Under the pieces are notes generated by a model that saw only the letters and a program-made list of their open reading frames with translations, ran no database searches and was not told where the DNA came from. Source: Bacillota bacterium (GTDB lineage: Bacteria > Bacillota > UBA4882 > UBA8346). Taken from it: DNA of 36,704 nucleotides. Shown one piece after another: positions 8,714 to 17,731 of this stretch; within the stretch, counting starts at the first letter, position 1; every line of letters begins with the position of its first letter. The DNA is taken from the NCBI GenBank assembly GCA_023400055.1, contig JAEXFN010000025.1, positions 1-36,704 of the forward strand, written 5' to 3'. Position numbers and translations under genes: made by a program.

Positions 8714-8920
8714 TTATAAAACACCATCGGTTTCGTGAAATTGGTGAATCACTTTCCGATAGCGGATAATTTTCTCGGTTAGGTCGGCGACCGAATCAAT
8801 CACGACAAATTTTTTGCCAGTGGTTAACGTTATCACCGTATCCGGTGTGGCCTCAATCGTTTCAATCAAATGGGGATTGACTGATATCTCCTGTCCATTG
8901 AGCCGGGTTATCGTAATCAA
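8714..8920 (-). CDS. flbD: flagellar protein FlbD/SwrD
   Basis: Small cytoplasmic protein of the FlbD (SwrD) family, which in Bacillus subtilis increases flagellar motor power. The 68-residue product has the family start MITITRLNGQEISVNPHLIE, a beta-rich body and a charged C-terminal helix. The start is TTG, with GGGGGAAG four bases upstream. It lies 66 bp after flgE, beyond a terminator-like hairpin, and 55 bp before motA, so it may act as the first gene of the stator/switch half of the operon. Confidence 0.9.
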   Translation of the reverse strand: MITITRLNGQEISVNPHLIETIEATPDTVITLTTGKKFVVIDSVADLTEKIIRYRKVIHQFHETDGVL

Positions 8921-8948
8921 GTGACTTCCCCCTTATCGTATTGAATTC

Positions 8949-8979
8949 AAAAAAGGAAGGGGGAGGGGCTGCCTCCCCC
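8949..8979 (-). terminator. intrinsic terminator-like hairpin between flgE and flbD
   Basis: On the minus strand an 8-bp G/C stem (GGGGGAGG / CCTCCCCC, 8959-8966 with 8972-8979, 5-base loop) is followed after TTCC by TTTTTT (8949-8954). It begins 8 bases after the flgE stop codon, inside the flagellar operon. It probably causes partial termination or protects the 3' end of the abundant flgE message. Confidence 0.7.
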
Positions 8980-8986
8980 CAAACGC

Positions 8987-10900
8987 TTATCGTTTTAAGT
9001 TGACCAGATCTTGCAACATTTCATCGGAAGTGGTAATAATCTTGGAGTTTGCTTGGAAACCGCGTTGCGTGACGATCATATCCGTAAACTGTTGAGCCAG
9101 GTCCACGTTGGACATCTCTAACGAACCCGGAGTCATCGAACCGCGGCCGCCTTGCCCGGCCGCTCCGATCTGAGCGACGCCGGAATTGTTGGATTCCATC
9201 AATAAACTGTTGCCGTATTGAATCAAGCCGGACGGATTGTTGAAGTTGGCCACGGCGATCTGCGCCACCGTCTGGTTTTGACCGTTGGAGAAAGCGCCGA
9301 CGATCCGACCGGAAGTATCGATGCTGATGTCCTGCAGCGTCCCCATGGCATAACCGTCCTGGGTCGGCGTATTTAACTCAGAATCACCCGCATTCGCCGT
9401 GTTACTGGCCGAACCCGCGCTATTCGCCTTATACTGGGTAAACCCGCTGAAACTGGGCTGAATCGTAACCGGTTGAGCTCCGACCGGTGCAAAGGTGAGC
9501 GGTCCACCCGTAGCCAACAACAATTGACCGTTATCGTTAAAAGTTAACTCACCGCTGTTACCCGTCAAGGAGAGTCCCCCATCGACCTGACTGGACCATG
9601 CCCATTTGTTCTCGCCGATCTTGGTGAAAGTAGTAGTAATCACATGGCTGGCACCCAATGAGTCAAAAACCTCCAGCGAGGCCGATGCCGCCTTCGGTGG
9701 AGTGTAATTGGCAGCGGCGACCGTAGATGCCGTATAATCGTTAGTCACGTCAAATGTCAATGTAGCCCCCGATGTTGATGGTGCCGTAGTGGTAATCTGC
9801 TGAGTAGGATTGACAACCGAAGCAAATACTGCGTTCCCGGTGCCACCTGTAAATGTAGTACCATCCCAGCTAACGCTACCTGATCCACCGCTAACTAGCG
9901 TGCCTTTGGTTGGATCGACGACTGCTGCCGTCCAGTTGTAAGTCCCCGCCGCCGGGAAGCCGGATCCGGTAAAAGAATAAATAACATCAAAGCTATTGCC
10001 GTCGACGTCAGTCAAGGTTTTGGTCACTGTACCCGGAATTGATAATCCGCTAAATTGTAATGTACTGGTAGGATCGACTCTTTGGAAGGCACCTCCGCTA
10101 GCGGCACCGACCAGCGGGGGTGCAATGGTAATTGCGCTCCCCTCAGAAGGCGTTACTGTAAAGTTACCACCCGTGATCGAAATAACCTTCCCATCGGCAT
10201 CCAAAATGATATCGCCTTCGCCTCCTACCACCTCTCCGCTGGAGGAAGTCGCTTTGTAGTGAAATTTATTAAAACCAGTGGCTGTCAGCATAATCTCGAC
10301 TGTGGCCGAATGGCCTGCCGCATCGGTGACAGTAAATCCAGCATAGTTGGGATCTCCATTGGCGTTCTGATTCAAGTTTCCGCCAAAGGTAGCTTTGGTC
10401 GTGGCGCGCGCCGGCATGGTCTGGCCTTTCATAATCTCGATCGGCTTCAACAGGCCATTGGTGTCGACGGTACCGTCTTGGGAAGCGATCCAACCCTGGA
10501 CCGCCAAGCCATTGGAAGCGCTGACCAGGTGGCCGTTCTCCAGAATGAAATTGCCGGCCCGGGTATAATAATTGGTTGCGCCATCGTTGAGAATAAAGTA
10601 ACCGTCGCCTTGGATCCCGAGATCGGTGAGGTTTCCGGTACTCATCGGCGAACCCTGGGTCTGGAGCACATCGATGCTGGCAATATTGACGCCTAATCCC
10701 ACCTGCAGGGCATTGACCCCGCCTTTTTGGCCCTGGGGCGCCACCGAACCGCGCAGCGTCTGACTGAGCGTATCCGCGAAAGTAACCCGGCTGGCTTTAA
10801 AACCAATGGTATTTACATTGGCGATATTGTTGCCGATAACATCCATTCGGGTTTGATGGCCCTCTAAGCCGGACACACCCGAATATAACGAACGCATCAT
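8987..10900 (-). CDS. flgE: flagellar hook protein FlgE (long form)
   Basis: Structural protein of the flagellar hook, secreted through the export gate. The 637-residue product has the N-terminal rod-type D0 helix (MMRSLYSGVSGLEGHQTRMD, then NNIANVNTIGFK) and the C-terminal helix (LEMSNVDLAQQFTDMIVTQ) that pack in the hook core. The large Thr/Ser/Gly/Ala-rich centre, roughly residues 150-560, is surface-exposed and variable. It is much longer than the roughly 260-residue Bacillus protein. ATG start with AAAGGAGG upstream. It follows flgD and the small flagellar operon protein, and a hairpin lies just after its stop. Confidence 0.95.
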   Translation of the reverse strand: MMRSLYSGVSGLEGHQTRMDVIGNNIANVNTIGFKASRVTFADTLSQTLRGSVAPQGQKGGVNALQVGLGVNIASIDVLQTQGSPMSTGNLTDLGIQGDGYFILNDGATNYYTRAGNFILENGHLVSASNGLAVQGWIASQDGTVDTNGLLKPIEIMKGQTMPARATTKATFGGNLNQNANGDPNYAGFTVTDAAGHSATVEIMLTATGFNKFHYKATSSSGEVVGGEGDIILDADGKVISITGGNFTVTPSEGSAITIAPPLVGAASGGAFQRVDPTSTLQFSGLSIPGTVTKTLTDVDGNSFDVIYSFTGSGFPAAGTYNWTAAVVDPTKGTLVSGGSGSVSWDGTTFTGGTGNAVFASVVNPTQQITTTAPSTSGATLTFDVTNDYTASTVAAANYTPPKAASASLEVFDSLGASHVITTTFTKIGENKWAWSSQVDGGLSLTGNSGELTFNDNGQLLLATGGPLTFAPVGAQPVTIQPSFSGFTQYKANSAGSASNTANAGDSELNTPTQDGYAMGTLQDISIDTSGRIVGAFSNGQNQTVAQIAVANFNNPSGLIQYGNSLLMESNNSGVAQIGAAGQGGRGSMTPGSLEMSNVDLAQQFTDMIVTQRGFQANSKIITTSDEMLQDLVNLKR

Positions 10901-10981
10901 TGTAAACCTAACCTCCTTTAATTTGAGATCCCACTTCTGTCAGTCAGTGGGCGGAGGCCTCCTCATGTTTAAGGTCCGGCC

Positions 10982-11371
10982 TCATGATTTGAGAATGATC
11001 GCACTGTCGATGTTGGTAAAGACATTGTCTTTGAGGCTGCTGTCATCGACCGCCGTGATGACCGTACGGTTTTTGACACTGACTACCAACGCTAATTTGT
11101 CCATTAAGATCAACGACTCTTTGGCTCCTTTGGCGTCGGCACGATTCACCGCATCCTTTAACTGTTCCAGCTCTTGGCTGTTGAACGTGATCTGCCGGCT
11201 TTCCATGCGTTTTAGCGCGTGAGCCGAAAAGCGCAGATCCGTCGCATCCTTTAGTTGATCCTGAAAGACGGTTTCAAAACTAGTTCCGCCGGAAGGCTGC
11301 TGACGAACGGGATTGGATTGCGGAACCACCGACCCAATCTGCGAAGGCCTGATAAAAATCTTCTCGTTCAT
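10982..11371 (-). CDS. flagellar operon protein, TIGR02530 type
   Basis: A 129-residue protein that I recognise as the small conserved flagellar operon protein usually found between flgD and flgE in Firmicutes (TIGR02530 family, from memory). The conserved part runs from about residue 33 (FETVFQDQL) through FSAHALKRMESRQI to ALVVSVKNRTVITAV. Its exact function is not established. It has no signal peptide or membrane segment. The ATG overlaps the flgD stop by four bases, so the two are translationally coupled. Confidence 0.8.
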   Translation of the reverse strand: MNEKIFIRPSQIGSVVPQSNPVRQQPSGGTSFETVFQDQLKDATDLRFSAHALKRMESRQITFNSQELEQLKDAVNRADAKGAKESLILMDKLALVVSVKNRTVITAVDDSSLKDNVFTNIDSAIILKS

Positions 11372-11982
11372 AATCCGCCCTCATCAGGCATGACATAATA
11401 AACCTGTTCCATCGTATAGGTCGATCCGTCATCGGCCTTTAGCGTAATCTTTCCGGTGTCATCTTTGGTGGCATCGACAATCTTAGCCAAGGCCAGGCTG
11501 GAGTTGCCCGCTGAATTGGTTACCTCCATATAGACTCTCTTACCGACCAACGCTTGGGCTTCCTGCATCAATCCATCCGTTCCCAGCACCGCCTGGACAT
11601 TGCTCATCTGGATGGCTTTGCCGGAACTTAAGGCGAGATAGGTTTCGCCATTGATAAGTTGAACCGATGTGACACGGTCGTAAATCAATTCGCTGCTGCC
11701 GTCGCTGAAGGTCACTTGAGCCTTGACATACTTATCGACCATGCTGGTAGCCTGTTGCATCTGCGCGGTTGTGTTCAAGTTCTGCATCTGTTCGAGGGCC
11801 GAAAACTGCGCCATTTGCGCGATGGTTTCCTTGTCGTCCATGGGGTTCAAGGGATCCTGGTGTTGCAGTTGGGTGACGAGCAGTTGCAAAAAATCATCCT
11901 TGCCCAGTTGATCGCCGGTTTTCCGGGTCCCGTTCGTCGCCGACGAGGCGGAATAGGCATAACCCGTTGAATTCACTTGCAT
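11368..11982 (-). CDS. flgD: flagellar hook assembly scaffold FlgD
   Basis: Cap protein needed for polymerisation of FlgE into the hook. The N-terminal FlgD signature is clear: GKDDFLQLLVTQLQHQDPLN followed by PMDDKETIAQMAQFSALEQM. It is followed by a beta-rich domain (about 85-195) with a FlgD Ig-like/tudor arrangement. An upstream GTG at 11991 lies inside the AGGAGG sequence, so the ATG at 11980-11982, eight bases downstream of it, is the likely start, giving 204 residues. It sits between fliK and the TIGR02530-type gene. Confidence 0.95.
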   Translation of the reverse strand: MQVNSTGYAYSASSATNGTRKTGDQLGKDDFLQLLVTQLQHQDPLNPMDDKETIAQMAQFSALEQMQNLNTTAQMQQATSMVDKYVKAQVTFSDGSSELIYDRVTSVQLINGETYLALSSGKAIQMSNVQAVLGTDGLMQEAQALVGKRVYMEVTNSAGNSSLALAKIVDATKDDTGKITLKADDGSTYTMEQVYYVMPDEGGL

Positions 11983-12007
11983 GACACGCACCTCCTTTCG
12001 TCAGAAT

Positions 12008-14326
12008 TTAAGCAATGAGATTAATCCGTGAATTGTTGGAAATGCCGGGCTGTCCTCCCCCGGAGTCCATCGTCTCCGCTTCGGAGAAGCGGTACGTTTT
12101 GACTTGCCCTGGGACGAACTGGCGGGACGATTGCCCGTTTTGCTGTGCAAAATGATTGAATGCGCCGGCCCCGTCTTGCTGATTGACAGTCACCTGCAAA
12201 GAATCTACTTGGACGCCGTTTTCCTGGAGCGATTTCCGCAGTTGCACCAGATTGGTTTCAATGATCTGCTTGACTTGTTCCGATTCAGCCACAAATTTGG
12301 CGGTAATCAGATGATTCTCCAAGGATACGTGCAGTTGCAGTTTGCCAAGGTGATCCGGCTTAAGACTCAACTCCATCTGACTATGACCGTTGCTCGTCAT
12401 CACTTTGACCTGGTCGACAATTTGCGAGAATAACTGGTCGCGATTAACCGTCGACGATTCGGAATTCATTTTGGTATCAATGGGTTGCGCACTGAATCCC
12501 GGCGCGCCGGTCTGCAACTGGCCAGGATCGACCGCTAGTTGATCAGTGCTGTTCTTTAATCCGGATAAACCGGATGGCAGGTTAACCGTCGCTGGCTTGC
12601 TTTTAGCGGCCGAAGCCGCCGAGTCCCGAACCTCGGATGTGCTTGAAGCTGCAACCGATAGCTCCGCTTGGTTTTGAATTTGTTGAAACGGCAGCGTCAG
12701 GGAGTTTGCCGAATCAGGAGCGAACGTTCCGATCCCGTCCAGCATCCCTTGGCTTGAAACGAGCTTGAAATGGGGTCCGGTCTGCTGGATGCTTCCGGCA
12801 AATGCTGTAGCCGCTTGCAGCCACGGGCTGACGACTCCATCGGCATCGGACGAAGAATCAGCGGAGCCAGTCATCGTTAGTGGTATTCCAGAAACTCCCG
12901 AACTCAAAGCAGTCCGCAGCGCACCATCCCGTCCGCTGGCCAGCCATACAGGAGCATTTAGTCCTTGATTCTTCGACGATCGCGAGTACCCGGGCCATGG
13001 GTTCGTTTCCTGGTCTTGGTCCTGGTCCGTAACGAGTGTGGTTAATACTGCATTTTGTTGCGTCGCCGCCGTCTGCTTCACTGTTAACTGAGCGGAGATG
13101 GCTTCGACAGGGGTCTGGGACGGCATGGCCTTTGTTTGTTCTCCCGTCCGTAGAACTGATTCGGTGGTTAACGGTGCCACGGTCGTCTGGTTAGCTACGG
13201 GAATAGCTCCAATGTCGTTCTTCGCTGAATAAACTTCGGTTAACGGCTTGACATTGGCCTGTTCTCCCGTTAAAATAATCGGTTTCACGCTTCCCGATAT
13301 CGGAGGGTCCTGCGCCGGAGCCGCCGATTGAGCGGTTGAAGAATTAGAAACGGTTTCGGTTGGGGTCCCACTCGCAGCGAGTTCGGTCAAGCGTTCGGCA
13401 AGGCCCGGATTTCCCGGCGGCGGAACCGATTTTGCGTTTTCCGGCACCGCGATTGGCTGCGTCGGAACCGTCAGTCGGCTGGTCGGATCGTCGGAAGCAA
13501 TCTCAGCAACCGCCGCCGCCGAAATAAGTTCCGGCAACGGCTCGGCATGGGCCGGATTTTCCGTTAGCGGTACCGCTTTACCGTTATCCGGCAGTGGAAG
13601 CTGCGAAAACTGTCCCATTCCCGGCGATTGTTTGATGGTTGAAAAATTAGCCACCGCCGCTTCCGGAAGCTTCGTTCCGTCCGCGGACGTCATCGGCCAG
13701 TTAAGGGCGGGCGCGACGGCATCCTCCTGGACTGAAGCTTGGACAGCGATCTTATTCGCTTCGCCGGCCGGAAACGGAATCCCCGGGTTGGTCTCGGTCA
13801 TTGCAACGGTCGCCGGAACGCCTTGAAGACCCTGATTTTGAGCCGCGCCTTGGTTACCAGCAGACGGTTGTTCGGCTGTAAAAACGGCAGCCGTCCCATT
13901 CACGGCGGAAAACATCGAACTCTGTGGAGTCGCCGACGCTTGGGACAATAATTCCGAAGCCGGAGCCGGTTGACTCGGCGCCGTCGCGACCGGCAGCGGC
14001 TGTAGCAACGGAATGCCGTTGACCATGGCCAAAGCCGTCAGATCGTTCGGGTCCGCATGCTCCTTCGGGCCGGACTTGGCATCCTGGGTCGGATCGGGCG
14101 ACGGGCTTGCTTCGGTTTCGCTAGCCGATTCAGTCTGATTTTGAGACGAAAGGTTCGTTGTCGCAACTGCACCGGCCGGCTTTCCGGGCGCTTGATTCAA
14201 ATGGAAGTCCGCCGTGGCCAGAAATTGACCGAAGTTGCCATTCCCGGTTATGCCAATTGCCTTTCCTGGAGAAGCGCTCGCCGACAAGTCGAGAAATGAC
14301 GCTAGATCGAATGATACTTTTGTCAA
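12008..14326 (-). CDS. fliK: flagellar hook-length control protein FliK
   Basis: Secreted molecular ruler that stops hook growth and triggers the FlhB switch. Only the C-terminal Flg_hook domain is conserved (about the last 110 residues, with QMELSLKPDHLGKLQLHVSL). The rest is a long low-complexity region rich in Ala, Pro, Ser, Thr and Gln. It includes an imperfectly repeated block (13091-13597) in which NGKAVPLTENP and NAKSVPPPGNP, and LTGEQ and RTGEQ, recur. TTG at 14324-14326 follows AAAGGAGGTG at good spacing and gives 772 residues; the ATG further upstream has no comparable site. Located between ylxF and flgD. Confidence 0.92.
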   Translation of the reverse strand: MTKVSFDLASFLDLSASASPGKAIGITGNGNFGQFLATADFHLNQAPGKPAGAVATTNLSSQNQTESASETEASPSPDPTQDAKSGPKEHADPNDLTALAMVNGIPLLQPLPVATAPSQPAPASELLSQASATPQSSMFSAVNGTAAVFTAEQPSAGNQGAAQNQGLQGVPATVAMTETNPGIPFPAGEANKIAVQASVQEDAVAPALNWPMTSADGTKLPEAAVANFSTIKQSPGMGQFSQLPLPDNGKAVPLTENPAHAEPLPELISAAAVAEIASDDPTSRLTVPTQPIAVPENAKSVPPPGNPGLAERLTELAASGTPTETVSNSSTAQSAAPAQDPPISGSVKPIILTGEQANVKPLTEVYSAKNDIGAIPVANQTTVAPLTTESVLRTGEQTKAMPSQTPVEAISAQLTVKQTAATQQNAVLTTLVTDQDQDQETNPWPGYSRSSKNQGLNAPVWLASGRDGALRTALSSGVSGIPLTMTGSADSSSDADGVVSPWLQAATAFAGSIQQTGPHFKLVSSQGMLDGIGTFAPDSANSLTLPFQQIQNQAELSVAASSTSEVRDSAASAAKSKPATVNLPSGLSGLKNSTDQLAVDPGQLQTGAPGFSAQPIDTKMNSESSTVNRDQLFSQIVDQVKVMTSNGHSQMELSLKPDHLGKLQLHVSLENHLITAKFVAESEQVKQIIETNLVQLRKSLQENGVQVDSLQVTVNQQDGAGAFNHFAQQNGQSSRQFVPGQVKTYRFSEAETMDSGGGQPGISNNSRINLIA

Positions 14327-14451
14327 TGATTCACCTCCTTTCGCTGAGAAATTAATCCCCTCTTGGAAGTAATGTTTTGGGAGTCTTTCCGTATCCGGAA
14401 TGTTACGGCAAAACTCTTTCCAAATATATATCGGCAATTCTTCGAAAAAAG

Positions 14452-15072
14452 TTAAGGTTTTCCGTGTTTATTCAATCTTTCTTGGGCTAATTTCGCCAAA
14501 AAATCGGCCGGCAGATTTTCCATTATCTTCGAAACCTGGCGCGCGTCCAGTTGATCGAAGATCAGGTACACCGTGTTTTCAGGCAATTTCTGAATCACTG
14601 CCGCCGCTTTGGGCGGTTTCATCCCGCCGATGGTCGCCAAGAACTGCTGATCTTTAGGATCTGCCGGGGGGCTTTGACTCTTGGAATCCCTGGCACCGGC
14701 AACCGCATTGGATTGCGCCAGCCCGCCAAGAGCCGTTGCCGGCTGGGTGGCCGTTGCCGCGGGGTGAGCTTTTTCCCAATCGGAGCGGGTCGTTTCAAAG
14801 TTCGAACGTTCATTGGTTAATTTGGACGCTTGCGACCGAAGTTGCTGCGCTTGCTGTTGCAGTTCGCTGGTCCGGCTCTTTAAGATCGCGCTCCGTTTTT
14901 TACCCAGGTCATAGTTGGCGGCCAAATCCTTAATCCCGAACGTCCCGCCGGCCGCCTCCAAAACGAGCTTTTGATAGGAAACGACGCCAAACTGATTTAA
15001 AATCCATAAAACTCCCAATCCCGCCGCCAATAGCACCGGCAGAACCAGAAAACCCACCACAAAACGCCACAT
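14452..15072 (-). CDS. ylxF: YlxF/MotE-like flagellar membrane protein with MgtE N domain
   Basis: A 206-residue protein with an N-terminal membrane helix (about 5-28), a coiled-coil segment (about 65-105: SELQQQAQQLRSQASKL), a low-complexity linker and a C-terminal MgtE_N-like domain (about 140-200: GGMKPPKAAAVIQKLP and DARQVSKIMENLPAD). In Bacillus the gene at this position between fliJ and fliK is ylxF. Related MotE proteins chaperone MotB in other bacteria, but that role is only an inference here. ATG begins directly after the fliJ stop, with the ribosome site inside fliJ. Confidence 0.85.
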   Translation of the reverse strand: MWRFVVGFLVLPVLLAAGLGVLWILNQFGVVSYQKLVLEAAGGTFGIKDLAANYDLGKKRSAILKSRTSELQQQAQQLRSQASKLTNERSNFETTRSDWEKAHPAATATQPATALGGLAQSNAVAGARDSKSQSPPADPKDQQFLATIGGMKPPKAAAVIQKLPENTVYLIFDQLDARQVSKIMENLPADFLAKLAQERLNKHGKP

Positions 15073-15546
15073 CTATTCCCGAACCCCCTGACCTTGGTTG
15101 GAGCCGGCCATTCGAATGAAGCGGCCGGTTCCCAATTCGTCGAGAAAGTTAATCTCGGCTCGCAATTCCTGAGCCCGATAGTTGCGATACGCCCGTTCTT
15201 TTAATTTTTCAACGATCCGGCGTTCCCGGGAAGCCTCGAGCAGTCTCTCCCGGGCCGCGGCGACTTCGGCTTCCCGCTGGGCAAGCCTTACTGCGGCATG
15301 ATCCCGTTCCCGGTTGAGCCAGTTCAAATAGGAATGATACGTCTCGGAAAGCCCCGGATCAAAACGGTTGCGCAATTGCTGACGGTAATAACGAAGCGTT
15401 TCGGCGATCTGGCTTTGGCAATGCCGCAACTCATTTTGGGCTTGTTCGCGCAGTTGCTCCGCCGCCCCCAGTTTCTGCTGGCAAAGCTCTTCAAAACGAA
15501 TTTTCAATTGCAGGACCGATTCCAGGCGAAAGGCAAACTTCTTCAT
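15073..15546 (-). CDS. fliJ: flagellar export chaperone FliJ
   Basis: Coiled-coil stalk protein of the export ATPase, comparable to the gamma subunit of F1-ATPase. The 157-residue product is almost wholly charged alpha helix, with MKKFAFRLESVLQLK at the start and long Glu/Arg/Gln heptads through residue 140, as expected of the family. ATG overlaps the fliI stop codon by four bases. ylxF follows with no gap. Confidence 0.9.
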   Translation of the reverse strand: MKKFAFRLESVLQLKIRFEELCQQKLGAAEQLREQAQNELRHCQSQIAETLRYYRQQLRNRFDPGLSETYHSYLNWLNRERDHAAVRLAQREAEVAAARERLLEASRERRIVEKLKERAYRNYRAQELRAEINFLDELGTGRFIRMAGSNQGQGVRE

Positions 15547-16883
15547 CTTCCGGCACCACCCAGCATCGCCAATAACATGGCGATCGTATTATCGAAAGGA
15601 GCCGCATCATCCGTCTTCTGGCGGAGAAAATCATTCATGGCGTCCAGCATTTCAATGGCCCGGTCCACTTGGGGATTGCTGCCGGATACATACGCGCCGA
15701 TGTTGATCAGATCTTCCTGATTGCGGTATATTGCCAGCAAATTCCGGAATTCCGCGGCAGCTTCGCGGTGATCGGCGGCCGCCAGTTCCGTCATGAGCCG
15801 GCTGACACTGGCCAGGACATCGATGGCCGGATAATGGTTGCGGTGCGCCAATTCACGGGAGAGAACGATATGCCCGTCCAAAATGCTGCGGACCGCATCG
15901 GCGATGGGCTCATTCATGTCGTCCCCTTCCACCAAGACCGTATATAAGCCGGTGATGCTGCCAACCGCCGCAGTCCCGGACCGTTCCAGCAATCGTGGCA
16001 ACAGCGCGAATACCGAGGGGGTAAAGCCGCGGGTGGTCGGCGGTTCGCCGATGGCCAGCCCCACCTCGCGCTGGGCAATGGCAAAACGGGTCACCGAATC
16101 CATCATCAACATGACATCCCGGCCCTGATCCCGGAAATATTCGGCAATCGCCGTCGCCACCATGGCCCCTTTCAAACGGACCAAGGCCGGCTGATCGGAG
16201 GTCGCTACCACCACCACCGAACGGGCCAGCCCGGCGGGGCCCAGATCCCGCTCGATAAAATCCCGCACTTCCCGGCCCCGCTCACCGATGAGCGCGATCA
16301 CATTGACATCGGCATCGGTGTTCCGGGCGATCATCCCCAGCAAGGTACTTTTCCCGACGCCGCTCCCGGCGAAAATGCCGATCCGCTGACCCCGGCCGCA
16401 AGTGAGCAAGCCATCGATGGCCCGGATCCCCATCGTCAGGGGAGCGTTAATCCGGCGCCGGGTCAATGGATTGGGAGGCGGGGCTTGCAGCGGACAATAT
16501 TCCCGGCCATCAAAGGGCTGATCATCGATGGGCCGACCCAAACCGTCCAGGATCCTTCCCAGCAAACCCGGGCCGACTTGAACCCGGGGAGCCTGCCCGG
16601 TGGCAGTAATCGGACAGCCCGGCGCCAGCCCTTCCATCTCGCCCAAGGGCATTAACAGCACCCGGCCCGCCTTAAAACCGACCACCTCGGCCGGGAGCGG
16701 CTCCAGTTGATTATCGTGCCGCTCAATAAGGCAAAGTTCTCCCAGATTGACCAGCGGGCCGTCCGCCTCGATCGTCAATCCGACGATCTGGTTGACCCGC
16801 CCGCAACGGTTGACCGAGTCCAGCTCAGCCAGGCGCGCCAGGTATTTTGCAGATGAAAATGGCGGGAAACTGGAGGAAGTCAT
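15543..16883 (-). CDS. fliI: flagellum-specific ATPase FliI
   Basis: Hexameric ATPase that energises and unloads export substrates. The 446-residue product has an N-terminal beta-barrel domain, Walker A GIFAGSGVGKSTLLG (about residues 168-182), a conserved EPPTTRGFTPSVFALLPRLL block and a Walker B region (DVMLMMDSVTRFA). The match to the F1-beta/FliI family is complete. ATG overlaps the fliH stop by four bases and the gene ends overlapping fliJ. Confidence 0.97.
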   Translation of the reverse strand: MTSSSFPPFSSAKYLARLAELDSVNRCGRVNQIVGLTIEADGPLVNLGELCLIERHDNQLEPLPAEVVGFKAGRVLLMPLGEMEGLAPGCPITATGQAPRVQVGPGLLGRILDGLGRPIDDQPFDGREYCPLQAPPPNPLTRRRINAPLTMGIRAIDGLLTCGRGQRIGIFAGSGVGKSTLLGMIARNTDADVNVIALIGERGREVRDFIERDLGPAGLARSVVVVATSDQPALVRLKGAMVATAIAEYFRDQGRDVMLMMDSVTRFAIAQREVGLAIGEPPTTRGFTPSVFALLPRLLERSGTAAVGSITGLYTVLVEGDDMNEPIADAVRSILDGHIVLSRELAHRNHYPAIDVLASVSRLMTELAAADHREAAAEFRNLLAIYRNQEDLINIGAYVSGSNPQVDRAIEMLDAMNDFLRQKTDDAAPFDNTIAMLLAMLGGAGR

Positions 16884-17731
16884 ACACCATTACCCGCCTT
16901 CAACAATTCAGTGAACACTCTTTCCAGCTGAACCTTGATGCGGGCGTCCACCGAGCCGCGCTCCGTTTCGATATAACAGCCGCCGCTGGGAATGCTCTCA
17001 TCGCTCGCCAGCCGCAACGGCGTCGGTCCGTTAAAAACCGCCCGCAATTCCGGCAAGTAGTCCGATAGCCACTGGCTATCCTCGGGATGAACCTTGAGCT
17101 CAATGGCGCCGGCATTGGCAGCCCGGGAAAGCGCTTGGCGGACCAGCTCCAGATGCTGACCGCGGTCCATTTTCAGCTCGGCCCCGATGATCTTCTCGGC
17201 AACCGCTGAAGCCAGTCCCAACAGTTCCGTTTCCGACGAAGCGACCCGTTCATACCGTTCCGTTTCGATCGTCGCAATCAATTGCGCCGCTTCGGAAAGT
17301 TTACCCTGCCAAGCCTGGCGGCCTTGGGCCCTTCCGCTGGTTTCGCCTTCCTGACGCGCCTGTTCCTTTAACGCGACCGCCTGATCCCGGGCCTCGGCAA
17401 TGATCTTTTCCGCCTCCAACCGGGCGTCCTGCAACAATTGTTCTTTTTCCTGATGGGCGCCGCTGATAATGGCACCGGCTTCCGCTTCGGCCGACTGGCG
17501 AATTTTTCGCGTTTGTTCCTGGGCGTCATGGAGCATGCTGTCGATCCGCTTGGCAATCTGCTCCGGATCTTCCTCAGCCGCTTCAGCCGGGATCTCGGGG
17601 ACGACAGTCTCGTCGGCGAAGCCGGCTTCCGTCAACAGCTCCTCGGCCAGAAACAGGCTATCTAAATCAACCGGTTCTAGCCGGCAAGGGAGCGTCTCGC
17701 TCCAACAGTTGGATTTGATTAGCTTAGACAA
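16880..17731 (-). CDS. fliH: flagellar assembly protein FliH
   Basis: Negative regulator and docking stator of FliI in the export ATPase complex. The 283-residue protein has a charged N-terminus, a long helical Ala/Glu/Gln-rich region (about 60-150) and a C-terminal FliH/V-ATPase-E-like domain (about 165-280) with LELVRQALSRAANAGAIELKV. The start is TTG, with GGGAGGATGA upstream, and overlaps the fliG 3' end by 8 bp. Confidence 0.9.
   Translation of the reverse strand: MSKLIKSNCWSETLPCRLEPVDLDSLFLAEELLTEAGFADETVVPEIPAEAAEEDPEQIAKRIDSMLHDAQEQTRKIRQSAEAEAGAIISGAHQEKEQLLQDARLEAEKIIAEARDQAVALKEQARQEGETSGRAQGRQAWQGKLSEAAQLIATIETERYERVASSETELLGLASAVAEKIIGAELKMDRGQHLELVRQALSRAANAGAIELKVHPEDSQWLSDYLPELRAVFNGPTPLRLASDESIPSGGCYIETERGSVDARIKVQLERVFTELLKAGNGV

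Noticed and set aside
14327..14437. N-terminal extension of FliK from the upstream ATG
   Set aside because: A strong AAAGGAGGTG site is placed for the internal TTG and is itself translated in the longer frame.
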